Shown: positions 21,501 through 33,120 of the stretch, piece after piece
How the letters are laid out: each line of letters starts with the position of its first letter
How positions within the stretch are numbered: position 1 is the first letter of the stretch
From: Romanomermis culicivorax
Taxonomy: Eukaryota > Nematoda > Enoplea > Mermithida > Mermithidae
Direction of reading: 5' to 3'
Assembly (NCBI GenBank): GCA_963922205.1
Contig: CAWUHX010000274.1
Coordinates: forward strand, 124,001-188,000
Length of the DNA: 64,000 nt
The notes under the pieces: generated by a model
Told to the model about the DNA's origin: nothing
Database searches by the model: none
Seen by the model: only the letters and a program-made list of their open reading frames with translations
Position numbers and translations under genes: made by a program

Positions 21501-21654
21501 CAATAGATCATACTCGCGAAAGAAACAATAATAATGATAATGCCACAAATTCGATTTCTATCAGCAAAGAATTGAAACAGTTTAAAGATTGATACACATA
21601 GATGGACATAGGATAAGGGGTAAACCTCGGTACCTGAGATACCCCCACCTGGCC

Positions 21655-22090
21655 TGAAATAAGTCGTTTTACAGTCTGATTTTTGACATTTTAAAACTAT
21701 CTAAAAAGTGAAACATGCGAAATTCAGAAAACATCTTCATTCCACATTATAGAGCATTGTGTTCTGTATCAAATAGACGGTAAATAATAAAGTTAATTCA
21801 TGCCTAGGCCAATTAATCTCAAGTCTCGTAAATAGGCAGAAAAATGATAAAATTCCAAGCTTTGGGATACTGTAGCCCTGCAAATTCTTTATTTTGTGCA
21901 AGCTGAGAATTGAAGCTGAAAGTTAAAAGAAGTGTACGTCAATTCCAACTTTTGTCTTACTGCAGCTATGCGAGTTTTAGTTTTCAAACGAAATGAATGT
22001 AATTTTCGTTCCTAGCGCATAAAGTTACACGAAATAGGTAATTTTCAGGTAGGGTTAATTCTTTACTTATTATAATTAAGTTAAATCCTC
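21655..22090 (+). repeat. Polinton-type terminal repeat, left copy (R1)
   Basis: Matches 56440-57310 in the same orientation and 47366-47645 plus 35345-35600 in reverse. Shared landmarks are AAAATTCCAAGCTTTGGGAT, GGGATACTGTAGCC, and the inner end GGTAGGGTTAATTCTTTACT. Compared with the other two copies it lacks about 350 bp in the middle. The sequence just inside (22090-22135) still resembles the coding start found at 57292. Confidence 0.7.
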
Positions 22091-22644
22091 TCTGAAATCG
22101 TGTCTTAAAAATTGCTGACCAAGCACCAATTTTTTACCAATTTTACTAATATAGATGGAAGAATATAATGCTTGTATGTCAGAAGACCCATCTTTTTGTT
22201 ATCAAGAAAAACAAAGTGATTTTCTCCGAAACACCGACGATTTTCTGCAGTCTTAACCCTTTCACATGTGAACTCGGATTTTTCAAAAATTTTTTGCGAA
22301 TAATTATTTTGCTTTTGTTGCACACAGTTTATAATTTGATCAATTTCGCAAAAGTAATTCCTGATGTAGAAACTATGAGCTTTTATTTGTGGTTTACTGG
22401 TAAGAAAAAAAATTATAAACTTGTCCATAGATCCAGAGCATAGAAATTCTGCTGGGGGCCTGGACAGAGAGTAGGATGCAAATTTTTTTGTTTTTTAATT
22501 TGGTATCAGGTATCTTTGTTTAGAAAAATCGTTATCATTGTCATTTTTATAACATCTTTCCATTCTTTCTAATTTTTCTTCATCATCTTCCTTATCAATG
22601 CTGGTTGATCGAATCTGCTGGAGGTCAGCAAGAATCTGAAATGG
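22091..22644. other. Decayed DNA inside the left Polinton terminal repeat
   Basis: Carries a 70-bp stretch (22420-22495, with AGAAATTCTGCTGGGGGCCT) whose reverse complement recurs at 32850-32920, and a stretch at 22150-22200 similar to 32785-32840. No intact gene. Confidence 0.4.
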
Positions 22645-23325
22645 CCACACAATCACCGATTACTTCACCGCTAGAGATCTGAATAAGCTTTTTTCGATTC
22701 CTCATCAAATTCTGCAACACGTATCACGTTGAGAATGATCCTCAAACATTGCCTAGTTTTTTGCTCTCAAAATCAAGTATATTTTGCAAAAACTTGTTTT
22801 TCAGGACCAACTGACCTGAAACTTCGATTTTTTGAATGACTTTTGTGGACTTTAGCGACAATGTCCTGTTGTAAAAACATGCGTAGAATCGGCATCTAAT
22901 GTCCAATTTTCCCCCAACTGTTAACCCTACTCAAGTGATTTAAATATTCTGTTGTAAAAATCGACTTTTTATGCTTTTGATTATTTTAGGAGTCCATAGA
23001 CAAGGTTCTATGTATTCATCAGCCAAACAGCACATCATATAATTTTGCAGATTTGCCAAGTGGGAGAAAAACTTTTAATAATACTCCTTTGGCATCAAGG
23101 ATGCCTTGTTTAGAAAGATCGTTCATTGTCATTTGAATGATATCTTTCCAATTTTTCTCATTTTCCTTCATCATCTTCCTTATCAATGCAGGTTGATCGA
23201 ATCTGCTGGGGGATCAGCAAGAATCTGCCGAAGGTCATCCAAAATCCGCTTGGCGTATAGACCACCCAATGTGCGTGTATGCTCGTACCACCATTCATTT
23301 TGACCGAAATTACAATGTTATGCAT
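22645..23325. repeat. Right arm of the large inverted duplication
   Basis: Reverse complement of 19690-20345. The two arms enclose the CpG-rich island and the left Polinton terminal repeat. Confidence 0.85.
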
Positions 23326-23933
23326 GATGACGTGATGTACTGTAAAGCACTATAGCTCAATAAACAGTGATTTTATTTTCATATTTTTCGGATCATAGAA
23401 GGCCGCATAATGATAGAGGTCGTATAATGCTCTCTATCCTGACGAATTTTGGAGTTCGGCTGAATCTGTTTCTGTAGGGCAAAATATGCAAAATTTTTAT
23501 GGGTGAACCTTTAGACTTTTGCGTTTCTGTTCGCAAAAAAATTAAAAAAGAATTTGTTGTCATGAATATAGCACATAAATGTAGTGCAACATCTGCTCTA
23601 TCATTTAAAGAAAAGTCGAACAAAATATACTACAAATTGACAGAACGGTACGTGAAAATGCAATGTCAACCATTTTTGCAGTTTTATACTAATTTTCGCA
23701 ACGTTACATGCCCATAGCATCGCGAAAAAAGATTTTTGTGTAGAGTGATTGTTACCACGATAATCAGCATTAAAAACTGAACAACATATGTAAAATTCAT
23801 GACAAATTTTTCTTAGGTTATCCGACCTCACGGTGATTTTTACAGGAAGTGACTCTTAAAAAGTGTAAGATTTATACACATGGATGCCTTTGATTGACCA
23901 GCTTTAGAAATTTTCACGTTTTGATGTGCCGCC

Positions 23934-24020
23934 TATCTTGATTTTTTTCAAGATGAGATCTTGATTTTTTCAAGATGAGGTCTTGATTTTTTCAAGATGG
24001 GATCTCAATTTTTTCAAGAC
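23934..24020. repeat. Four tandem self-complementary 22-23-bp units
   Basis: Each unit follows the pattern ATCTTGA-T(6-7)-CAAGATG, so each can fold into its own small hairpin. Four copies occur in a row with drift (ATCTTGA, GTCTTGA, ATCTCAA). The following sequence to 24145 matches in reverse the edge of the inverted-repeat element at 12835-12900, so this may be the edge of another member of that family. Confidence 0.65.
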
Positions 24021-24149
24021 GCCATCTTTAAATGATTTTGTGCATCATACTCGAAGAGAACGACAATTTTCAACTGGTAACAAGTTTTTTCAAATGATGG
24101 TAGCGAATTTTTTCAGGAGGCCCTTCTCGTATTCGGTACCTGTTATCAA

Positions 24150-25844
24150 ATGCTATTAGGTGTCGGTAACAGTTTCATCTAAATCAGAAATGGATAACTT
24201 TTTGCAATGTAATTGTATAATGTGAGAATGCATTAATGAGAATGAGAAATCCATTTCATTTCGTGCACTTCAAAAATTATCAACCTCCGGAAATTATTGT
24301 GCCAATTTGAACCCAGTTTTTTTCTTGTCGCTGCATCTGTAACTTCAAGGTAAATGGGCTATATGCTTTCGTGGAAGTTGATTCTAATGAGAACTTCCTA
24401 CTTGTACTTAAGAAACCGAACCACTGAACCTGTAAGAATTCCGTTGATGATTTCTAGGGGCCTCTTTCAACGAAATATTGAACCAATACCTGCCACACGA
24501 TTGTTATTATAGTTGACTTTAATGTAGACGATTTTGACGACTTTAATTTAACGAGCTACAAAAATAGACCTCTATACATTACTCGAAAAGTTTTGATCAT
24601 TTGATTAGGTTATGAAGAAAATTATAAATTGTTCTATGTGCCCCTGGAGCTCATTAATTTCTGTGCGTTCAACTTTCGGTTGCAAAATTTATTTTTCATT
24701 TTCAATACTATCCACATATTTTATCGTTGAGAAATGGACCAACTGTAGTCCGTTTACTTTAAAATGGCAAATGCTGCGACAATATGAATCTTTCCATGAC
24801 AAAGGGGAAGCCAAAATGAAAGAAACAACATAGCGCTTATCTATTCCAGAACTGATTACGAGATTATTGGAGAGAATTCTCCGTTGGTCTGTTTATAGCT
24901 TACGAGAATGTTTTTCTCATTGATTACTGTAATAAGCTTACTATGTTTTCTGAACTTGACCTCTTTCATCGATCAGCAGTATGTGCCACTTCAAAATAAA
25001 TAGAATGTATATTTATGTCTTGACTTCAAATATGAGACGCAAATGTTGCTTTATCAAGCTATTGAGGATACGTCTTTTTTCTACCAAGAAGTCAGATGAC
25101 TTGAAATGTAACAGCTATCGTTGATAGCTCCTACCCTTGAAATCCTGATCCTCCGGAATTCCTAAACTATCGTTAATTTTTCCAAATCAAAAAGTCACGG
25201 TTTTCAACGAAAAAAATGTTCAGTGGACTTCATTCATATTTTTACTTTTTATTCTATTAAACCGATTCCATGCATTATTGATGTGTTATATCCTTAAACC
25301 ACTTTTTAATTGCTTCACCTGAGCTTATTCATAAAAAGTTTCAATCCTGGCTGAATCGACTCAATGGACGAAATGATACAGTTGACTAAAATAATACGGT
25401 GGCTGAATCGATAGTCGACGTGAAAAAGTGGTAGATGAATCGAACCATTGACTGAAACAACATGTTGGCGGAATGACATCAGTAATTTTCATCAAATTCG
25501 TCGAAAATGCAGCTCAAAATCCGTAAACATGATACAAAAAAGCGTGAAGTAAATTTAGAACCTGTGCGGCTATCACGCCTGTTCATAATAAATGGCCCTA
25601 TGGACACTTATCATGGTCGCCAAAGAAATGTCTATTGATGACGATAAAATGTCCTAAATGATCGACCAACATTTTTATTTCGTCTGTTGGAAAAACACGT
25701 CAGAATAGCACACATTTTTCAGTGACTAAGCAACATTTTAAAAATAGTACTGCTATTTTTCATTCATTCAATTCATGGTAAATTCATGGAAAATTTGGTA
25801 GTTCTTTGCTTTTCATTTTTTAGTCTAAAACGTAATTCGAGGAG
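24150..25844. other. AT-rich DNA without recognised genes
   Basis: No domain-bearing frame, RNA gene or clear repeat was identified. Confidence 0.4.
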
Positions 25845-27849
25845 ATGAATTTTCTGATTATCTTACTGGCGTTTGTCCTGCCGAAAATGGTCAATACATT
25901 TTTAACCGGTAAGTAAAGACGTTATGTAAGTTTATAAGATTTTTCAAACAAAAATGACCAAAATTAGTATCGTCATTAGAACAGTTCACATAAAGCTTTT
26001 ACTAAACAATTTTTCATTTAAAAAATTGCTAAGGATTGGTTAAGCATGCTCAAAAGGCAAGTCTTATCGCGACATCGATTTAGTAAAAATCGTGGGAATG
26101 TAAAATCGCATGGATAATCTCAAATGGCATATCGCAAGGATTTGTGTGTAGGAAATTCACAGATCATTAAAACTATATGGATTACAGGAAAAATTGATGG
26201 AGATCCCTACAGCACATTTAGGTAATAGGGATCAGATACTGAACGTTTATCATTTGATCTTGCGATGCTCTCCCAATTTGAAACATAGATCAATAGCTGT
26301 TAAAATCATCACGGCGCACTAATGCGCAGCAGAAATTCAAATTAGACACCAATAAGATACATTTCTCACAGATGAATTATTATAATAATAAATTGTATAT
26401 ATGAACAATATTTCACAGAAAATTGTAGCAGTGCATGGTATGGCCTTACAGTGAGATCCGCACGAAGATACGGTACTAAGATTACATGCAAGGATTTCCT
26501 TGAATCGGAAAAGTAACTCTACATTGATACGAATAAGCATAATCATCGTCAGTGCTATTTTGGTATTTTGAGCAGCATCCAGGGGCATTGATATTTCATA
26601 TTGCATTGAAACGGATTTTGTACTCAAGGCGATTTTCATCGTGTCCCAGATTTTATTTTGACATTGAATAGAAAACTGAGAAATGCGATGTTTGTCTTCA
26701 TCATTTGAGATTTTTTAATAGAGAACTTGTGTTGTTAGCTCAATGAAAAACTTTTTGGATGTTTAAGTGGTATTCCTTTGATGAGATGTTTGAGTGATAT
26801 TCCTTTGTTTTCACTTTGTTCAGTGCATATAGTAAATTTAATGTAGATAAAGACGTTATGTAGAAGCATGAGCGGAGGTTGATATGGATTATAAAAATAA
26901 TGTACTAAAAACGTGTGTCATCTGCAAAAACGCTTTCCGATTGTGAGCTGATCTTTGTTCTATCAGATGGCAAATATTATATGACGAATGGTCTGGTGGA
27001 TAGTAAAACGCATGGTATCTACTCGAGTTTGAAAGTACTGAATAATCTCCAATCCATTTACGAGGTGACACTCGGTTTTGATACGACATCGGATTATGAT
27101 GAGCACCACAAGGAACTCGTGGACGTCGCATACCACGTGATAGGTGGTGCAAAAGTCTTGTCCAAAATCAACATATCCGGCAGGACCGAGAACCGTTTCG
27201 AAATTAAAGATAACGCTAGCCTAAAATGTCTATCTTCAAAACAATACGATTTTGAGTTTGGCTACATTGAACTGCCCTGCCATGGAGTATGTGATCGATC
27301 AGTGGAAAAGCAGCATTGGATCTTAAAAAAAATTAGTGAGTATTTGTAAAATGAACCGTTTGTTGAACAAGGGCGAAAGTTCGCTCCATCAGACAGTACT
27401 CTGGGTCAATTTAGCTTCTCAGAAGCTTTATTTCCTAATCATATTCTGAAGCAGTACATGTGCCATAGTGACCATAACAGATTTATTAAGAATTTCGTTT
27501 GGAGAAAAGGAATATTTCGCTTCTTTAATGGTGAGTCAAAACAGAACGGCGCTTCAAAAATTGACACGTGGGATGCATTTTGGCGTTGACAAAGAATCTG
27601 ACATTCATTTTACATGAAAAAGAAAAATTGATATCCAACAGTAAACTGGAAATTAGAATTATTCGGTTTTTTGTAATTCTTGGCGCATTTTCTTTCATTT
27701 TTCATTCAGAGACACCCTCTTGCAAGGTGGTTCATTCTGTATTGTTCAGCGAATCGCACAATCATCTTAGCTTTTTTTACAGCTCACTACCGTACTGCAA
27801 TGCCGTTTTTGGCTGTACAATTTCAATTGAAATATCAACAAGAATATGA
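25845..27849 (+). CDS. Putative secreted protein, multi-exon, family unknown
   Basis: Exon-like pieces: 25845-25908 starts at ATG and encodes a hydrophobic signal-peptide-like N-terminus (MNFLIILLAFVLP), donor GGTAAG, phase 1; 26188-26221 joins it in phase; 26419-26512 is open and Cys-containing; 26967-27335, 27372-27530 and 27710-27849 join each other in matching phase 1 and end at TGA 27847-27849. The 27336-27371 intron would be only 36 nt. The phases between 26221, 26512 and 26967 do not fit, so exons are missing, misplaced, or the gene is decayed. The predicted product has several Cys residues and no family I recognise. It lies inside the proposed Polinton; whether captured or nested there is unknown. 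Confidence 0.4.
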
Positions 27850-28432
27850 TTTTGTCACGAGAAACCCTGTGATAACTAGTTTTTTTTCAATTTTTGAATA
27901 TCTTAAGGTATGGACTTTTTTGTCATTTTTTGACATAATGTGCTACTTTTGTAGGAGTACACATTAAACACAGGTTCGGTTAAATTTTGCGTTAGTTGTG
28001 GCTGACTCATTCGATTACTAATAAACGAAAATTCATCAAGCTGTGATATTCGCATAATAATAATATGCATGTTATGAAAGAAAATGCCCCATAAATGACA
28101 AAAAATCCAAAGATTCTGATTTTCACTTTACTGTCGCACATCGAATTCCCATTTTCATGCAAAGTATACTATCGGATGCGTCGAAATTTACTCCAATATC
28201 TTTTTTGAGATACAGTTTTATTTTGACTTACCACAACAAAGCTAAGTCTTTCGGACATCGTGTCACAGGTGTTTTATAAGACGACTGCAGCAATTACGAA
28301 ATGCTGATCAAAACATTCTGGAGTAAGCGAGAATGCACCTGTCATCAAATTCTTCAAGAATTTCAGCTTTCAGTGCGCGAATTGCCAGTCACATCAAGTA
28401 GATATATCAAGGAATAAGCATTTTTCGAATAG
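27850..28432. other. Spacer between exon-like blocks
   Basis: AT-rich, no recognised feature. If the flanking exon-like blocks belong to one gene this would be intron. Confidence 0.35.
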
Positions 28433-28695
28433 ATTGTGATGAAGGTCAATGTATCGATGATGACCAGACATCAACTAAGCTTCGCAGCGAATCCGCTCAA
28501 CCATCGGGGTGTTGTAAAACCATCGAACGAACAACAATATCAAGTACAACAGCATCATCAAGTTCTATCGACGGTAAGTTTTCGAATAGATGCGTGCCAC
28601 GAAATTTCTAAGGGGACAAAAATGCAGTATTTCCAGCAGAATCAAGTATTTATTCAAGTATGGATACAGAAGTCTATCAAAATGACCTGTTGTGA
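28433..28695 (+). CDS. Exon pair with Cys-rich and Ser/Thr-rich coding, family unknown
   Basis: Exon 28433-28573 follows the acceptor GAATAG and ends at GACG|GTAAGT in phase 1. It encodes Cys and acidic residues (DCDEGQCIDDD) followed by a Ser/Thr-rich stretch (TTISSTTASSSS). The exon from 28637 follows TTCCAG in the same phase and is open to TGA 28693-28695. The layout, a Ser/Thr-rich exon ending in phase 1 and then a new exon, resembles that at 33121-33406, so the two may be related copies. Ser/Thr-rich stalks suggest an extracellular protein (inference). Confidence 0.35.
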
Positions 28696-29078
28696 TAAAA
28701 GCAAGACGAGGTATCCTGAACTTGATGAAAGATTCATCAGTGATGTTTATAATACATCTGACTGTAATTTCGGTAAAACAAAATGATGCGGTTCAATTTT
28801 AACATTATTTAGTAAACGTTGATCAACAGTTTTATTCAACTTGCTGCGAGAACTGAGGGTTGCAAATATGCCAATTATTTTTGTTTCTCCTCTATTTTGC
28901 TTGCGCTGCTGTGACACTCCGTTTACTGATAGCTAAAATAACTTTTCCATACTCTTTACTATTACAAGCACCCAGGACAGAAGACAAGTACTTCCATAAA
29001 AGCCGCTTGAATAAAGATTTCATATGTAATTTGTAGTACTTTATTGAGCAGACTAAATTTTTTTAACTTGGTAAACAA

Positions 29079-29371
29079 AAGTTTGGTGTCAACAACAGAG
29101 ACTGTCAGACTCCACTATGTGAACTTAATCATCAAAATTCACACCTCTCGTCCACCAGAATATGACAATAGCCTCCAAAACCTTCGCCTCGGTCATCAAC
29201 AGTACCGAAAAATCTTCATTGATGTTGCCGAAAATGTCACCGATACCATCGATGATAGCATCTTTGCTAATGCCGCCGGCAACGCCTGGACCTTTTCCAC
29301 GTTTACTAGCTCAAGTAGATATAAGCCCCAGTTACAGTCATTGCGCACTGCCTGCAAACCGGGTAACAAGA
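29079..29371 (+). CDS. Possible exon, CpG-rich open frame, family unknown
   Basis: A 120-codon open frame (29044-29406) with higher CpG and GC than the flanks. A likely acceptor AACAAAAG lies near 29078 and a possible donor CCG|GTAACA near 29370. The frame has one N-V-T glycosylation sequon. The antisense and another sense frame are also partly open, so the reading frame is uncertain. Confidence 0.25.
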
Positions 29372-29406
29372 TGAAGCATACAAAAATACCTTTAAAAAGT
29401 TTTTGA

Positions 29407-30281
29407 TTCAGCCATGCACATGCTACTTTGACATAATTATCATCGCCAAACTCATGTCTCTAAATGGATGCATGTTTGATTTTACATGAAAGGAAATTGT
29501 ATCAGGCACCCACATATAACACTACTCACTAATTATTCATCTCTATTTCTATTAATGTAATGGGCAAACTTGCTCTGCTCTGTGCCATGAAATCTTAATT
29601 TGTTATAGTCCTTTTTTGATTAACCTCTACATGTAATTGTATGCCACATTGAACAAAAAGTATACATATAGCGCCTGTTGAATGAAAATGCCATATTTGT
29701 AAGGCAATGTTTCTTGTCAATCTTATTTTTGAATCTCAGATTTTTTCCTCATCTATACAATTTTAAAATGCTTGGCACACAATTGATCAGTTCTATGAAG
29801 ACTTCACGCTATAGCTTTTTCTCCAAAAACCTGAGTTGCATTTTATCCTTCAACCCAAGTTGATTTCCGTCTAATTTACTATGTATAAATTAAGTGAAAA
29901 AGCTCTGTGCAGTTGAAAGCATACATGCGTGAGGGTGGTATGGGGAGTATGTACCCCAAAGTTTTGAAATTGGAAGTCCTTTGCTGTATGTATGAAAAAA
30001 ATTTTTTATAAAATTTTTTATAAAATTTTTGGAATGTTGTCTCAAAAAAACTGCGTTCACCCCTTCTGTAACCTCTCTCCCCACAAATTTCAGAGCTGTA
30101 AATGTTGTAGGTAGAGGGGAAGAATTTTTGAGGGGGTAGTTGAAGACCAAAAATAGATTTCCAAAAAAATTTCCAACACCTGTTTTTCACGTATTTTTAG
30201 ATTTTGAAAAAGTGTAGGGCGAATCAATTGATTTTTTTTCCAGAGGCCAGCCAGAGGTATCCAGAGTCTTAGTGGAAGGGC
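29407..30281. other. AT-rich DNA, nothing recognised
   Basis: Includes a duplicated TTTTTTATAAAATTT motif at 30001-30030. No coding or defined repeat feature. Confidence 0.35.
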
Positions 30282-30285
30282 TTAA

Positions 30286-30356
30286 GGGCTTGCTATACTT
30301 CGCCGTACCGCGCCGCATAGCGCCGACGGTGCCGCACGGCGAAGTATAGCCGGCCC
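30286..30356. mobile_element. 71-bp TTAA-family hairpin element
   Basis: Left TTAA|GGGCTTGCTATACTTCGCCG and right end reading GGGCCGGCTATACTTCGCCG on the - strand before TTTA (30357-30360). Almost the whole element is an inverted repeat and very GC-rich (CGCCGC runs) in an AT-rich setting. Shares its terminal pattern with the elements at 11137 and 61836. Confidence 0.7.
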
Positions 30357-30419
30357 TTTACTGCCTCATTCTATGTGCATCAATGGCTGGTAGGTCTGCT
30401 TATACACCCAGCTGCAGAA

Positions 30420-30610
30420 TATACTTTTCACAGACATAGAAAATTTTTTAATGTGAAAGAATGAAAATCCAATATTACAAAAGGGGATTTTTCAGACTTT
30501 AACTCAAGTTCTCAAAAATCTAGTCCACTCCTTTTTCTAGCTTGGCAACTATCCAGGCAAGTATATCCTCCTTTTTTCTGCCCCATCGGGGTATTTTCTA
30601 ATAAACTAGT
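30420..30610 (+). repeat. Dispersed repeat (three copies in 2.3 kb), copy 1
   Basis: Direct partner at 32560-32770 and inverted partner at about 31975-32195. Shared segments are GCAGAATATACTTTT, GAATGAAAATCCAATAT, CTCAAAAATCTAGTCC and TTTCTAGCTTGG. Copies 2 and 3 form inverted arms about 0.36 kb apart, as in a foldback element. Confidence 0.8.
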
Positions 30611-30769
30611 AAAATAATATATGAAAAATGTCACAGTTCATGTAAAAAATATGATTGAACTGCATGTATAGATTTTATCATATGCATCAATATGTTATAG
30701 CAACAATATATTACAGCTTTATACCACATGAGTTGCTGGAAAATTTCGTTTGAGTTGCACTTTAAAAAC

Positions 30770-30869
30770 GGCACCGCGCGACGCCGCGCAGGGCCGCTTT
30801 TTAGTATGAATGGGACAAGCGGCGCCGCGCGGCACTGCGTGGTATCTCGCGGTGAAGTATGACAGGGCC
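30770..30869. mobile_element. GC-rich fragment ending in a TTAA-family terminus
   Basis: Rich in GCGCCGCGC motifs; the right end reads GGCCCTGTCATACTTCACCG on the - strand before TTTA (30870-30873). I could not find the left end, so it may be truncated. Confidence 0.45.
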
Positions 30870-31860
30870 TTTATTGTGATTTTGGGATAGGCCTTTTTTG
30901 GGATTTTTGGTGTGTAAGGAAATTCAATGGACGCCGTCACTTTACACAAAAAATCATCATTTAATGTAAATGAAGGTACTCCCGTGACTTTTTGGAGGAA
31001 GGGATTTTCGACTATTGGGAATTCGATGGACGCGGTCACTTTACACGAAAAATTATCACGGGTGTAAACAAGCGTATTTTGGTGATTATTTGGGGCAAGG
31101 GGTTTTTGACTAGGGAAATTCAATGAATGCAGTCACTTTACACAAAAAAGTTATCCCGGGTGTAAACAAGTGTATTTTCATTCTTTTCGGTGGAAGGGGT
31201 TTTCGACTGCAGGGAATTCAATGGATGCGTCACTTTATACAAAAATATATATCTCGGGTGTAAACAAGCGTATTTTCGTGATATTTTGGTGGAAGGGGTT
31301 TTCGACCACACAGAATTCAATCAACCGAATCACTCAACGCAAAAATTTATCCCGAGTGTAAACAAATGTATTTCTGCGATTTTTGGGAAAGAGGTCTCTG
31401 ACCATGAGGAATTCAATGGATGCGTCACTTTAGACAAAAAATCAACATTAATGTAAATGAAGGTACTCCCGTGACTTTTTGGAGGAAGATGTTTTCGACC
31501 ATATCACTGGGAATTCGATGGACGCGGTCATTTTACACGAAAAATTATTTAGGATGTAAACAAGCGCATTCTCGTGATTTTTTGGTGGAAGGGGTTTTCG
31601 ACCACCGGGAATTTAATGAATGCGATCACTTTACACACAAATTATATTGAATGTAAACAAAAGTATTTCTGCGATTTTTGAGGGAAGAGGTTTCTGACCA
31701 TGGGGAATTCAATGGGCACAGTCACTTCACACAAAAAATTGTACTGTGTGTAAACAAGCATATTTCTACGGTTTTTTGGGTTGAGGGGTTATTGATCATG
31801 GAAAATTCAATGGAAATGGTCATTTTACTCTCTGTTTACAACGTCTTTTAAGTTTCATGT
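30870..31860. repeat. Minisatellite, about 10 units of 95-103 bp
   Basis: Each unit contains TGTAAACAAG or a variant, then a GT-rich segment, GAAGGGGTTTTCGAC, GGGAATTCAATGGA, GTCACTTTACAC and AAAAAAT. Units start near 30958, 31061, 31159, 31257, 31355, 31451, 31555, 31652 and 31749, with a partial first unit. The units at 30958 and 31451 share a variant (GTAAATGAAGGTACTCCCG), as do those at 31355 and 31652, which shows higher-order structure. Frames across the array are by-products. Confidence 0.9.
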
Positions 31861-31974
31861 GGTTTACACATCTTTTACTTTTATCGAAAGTGAGAATTCG
31901 TAGCGTTAAGATTTTTTATTGTTTCTTGGATGTGAAAATGACCAAATTTAAAACTTCAATGTGCTTCTACTGCA

Positions 31975-32195
31975 TGGTTGAGGCTCATTAAAAAGAGGTG
32001 GACTAGTTTATTGAAGAATGCCCCGATGTGGCAGAAAAAAGAATATACTTGCTTGGAAGCTTGCCAAGCTAGAAAAAGAAGTGGAATAGATTTTTGAGAA
32101 CTTGGGTTAAAGTTAGAAAAATTCACTTTCGTTATATTGGATTTTCATTCTTTCTCAAAAAAAAATTTTCCATGTCTGTGAGAAAAAGTATATTC
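31975..32195 (-). repeat. Dispersed repeat, copy 2 (inverted)
   Basis: Reverse complement of 32560-32770 and 30420-30610. Confidence 0.8.
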
Positions 32196-32462
32196 TACTG
32201 CTAAGTGCATCAACACACTTTCCAACCAAACATGTGCATCTCCGAAATTTTGAAAGTGGATCAAAAATAATTTTGATAACATATTTTCCAGCTTGAAAAC
32301 TCTTAGAGTAGTTTGTACCCTCATGTCCCCCCTCACACATATGTGCTTCCAACTGTGCTGAACTTTTTTACTGAATTTGATGTCAACAAAAGGAATCAAC
32401 TGTGGGAAAGTGGCACATAAAATCCCACTTGGCTTTTTTAGCAAAAAAGCTACAGCACAAAG

Positions 32463-32528
32463 TCTTCTTAGAACTAAATCGATTGTGCAATTTTTCTTCT
32501 TCTTAGAACTAAATCGATTGTGCAATTT
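32463..32528. repeat. 35-bp tandem duplication
   Basis: The segment TCTTCTTAGAACTAAATCGA and its continuation occur twice in a row at a 35-bp offset (32463 and 32498), without substitutions over at least 30 bp, so the duplication is recent. Confidence 0.85.
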
Positions 32529-32559
32529 TACTACTGTAGTTATGACATGGGAGGGGCAA

Positions 32560-32770
32560 AATGCACGATGCTGCAGAATATACTTTTTAATGGACATTGA
32601 AAAATTTTTTTGAGATAGAATGAAAATCCAATATAATGAAAGTGTTTTTTCCAACTTTAACCCAAGTTCTCAAAAATCTAGTCCCCTTCTTTTTCTAGCT
32701 TGGGAACATTCCAAGCAAGTACATTTTTCTTTTTTCTGTGCCATTGGGACATTTCTAATAAACTAGTTTA
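32560..32770 (+). repeat. Dispersed repeat, copy 3
   Basis: Direct copy of 30420-30610, ending near ATAAACTAGT in both. Confidence 0.8.
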
Positions 32771-33120
32771 ACATATCTGATTAATATAAGTTGAAGAATA
32801 TGCTGCTTTGATGTTAGAGGACCTATCCAAGACCTTTTTTTTCGTTATCAAGACAAAAGAATTTGTATTCCACCCCTGTCCTAACTGACCCCCAGCAGAA
32901 TTTCTATGCTGTGCATGTATGGTTACAACACCCCAGTCTGCAATCTCAAAAACCGTCCGGTAACATGTTATCTTTTGCTGCTCAACCATACCTCACACAG
33001 TACTTTAAATTGATTAACAGGACAACTCTAAAATTTTCATGTTTGAACATCTCTCTTTCTGTAAGAGCTTTGGGCAGATGACTCCATCATTTTTTAATTT
33101 AGCAACATTTTATACAAAGC

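Noticed and set aside
19700-23303. Two matching 65-codon frames at 19700-19897 (-) and 23106-23303 (+) as a duplicated small gene
   Set aside because: They arise from the inverted duplication, have no start or domain support, and the similarity continues well outside the frames at equal level.
30870-31860. CRISPR-like array
   Set aside because: The units are about 100 bp and imperfectly repeated along their whole length with no short repeat/unique spacer pattern, and the genome is eukaryotic.
31451-31860. Promoter or enhancer function of the minisatellite based on the TGTAAACA block
   Set aside because: A short motif inside an AT-rich repeat is not evidence of regulation; no nearby intact gene start is visible.
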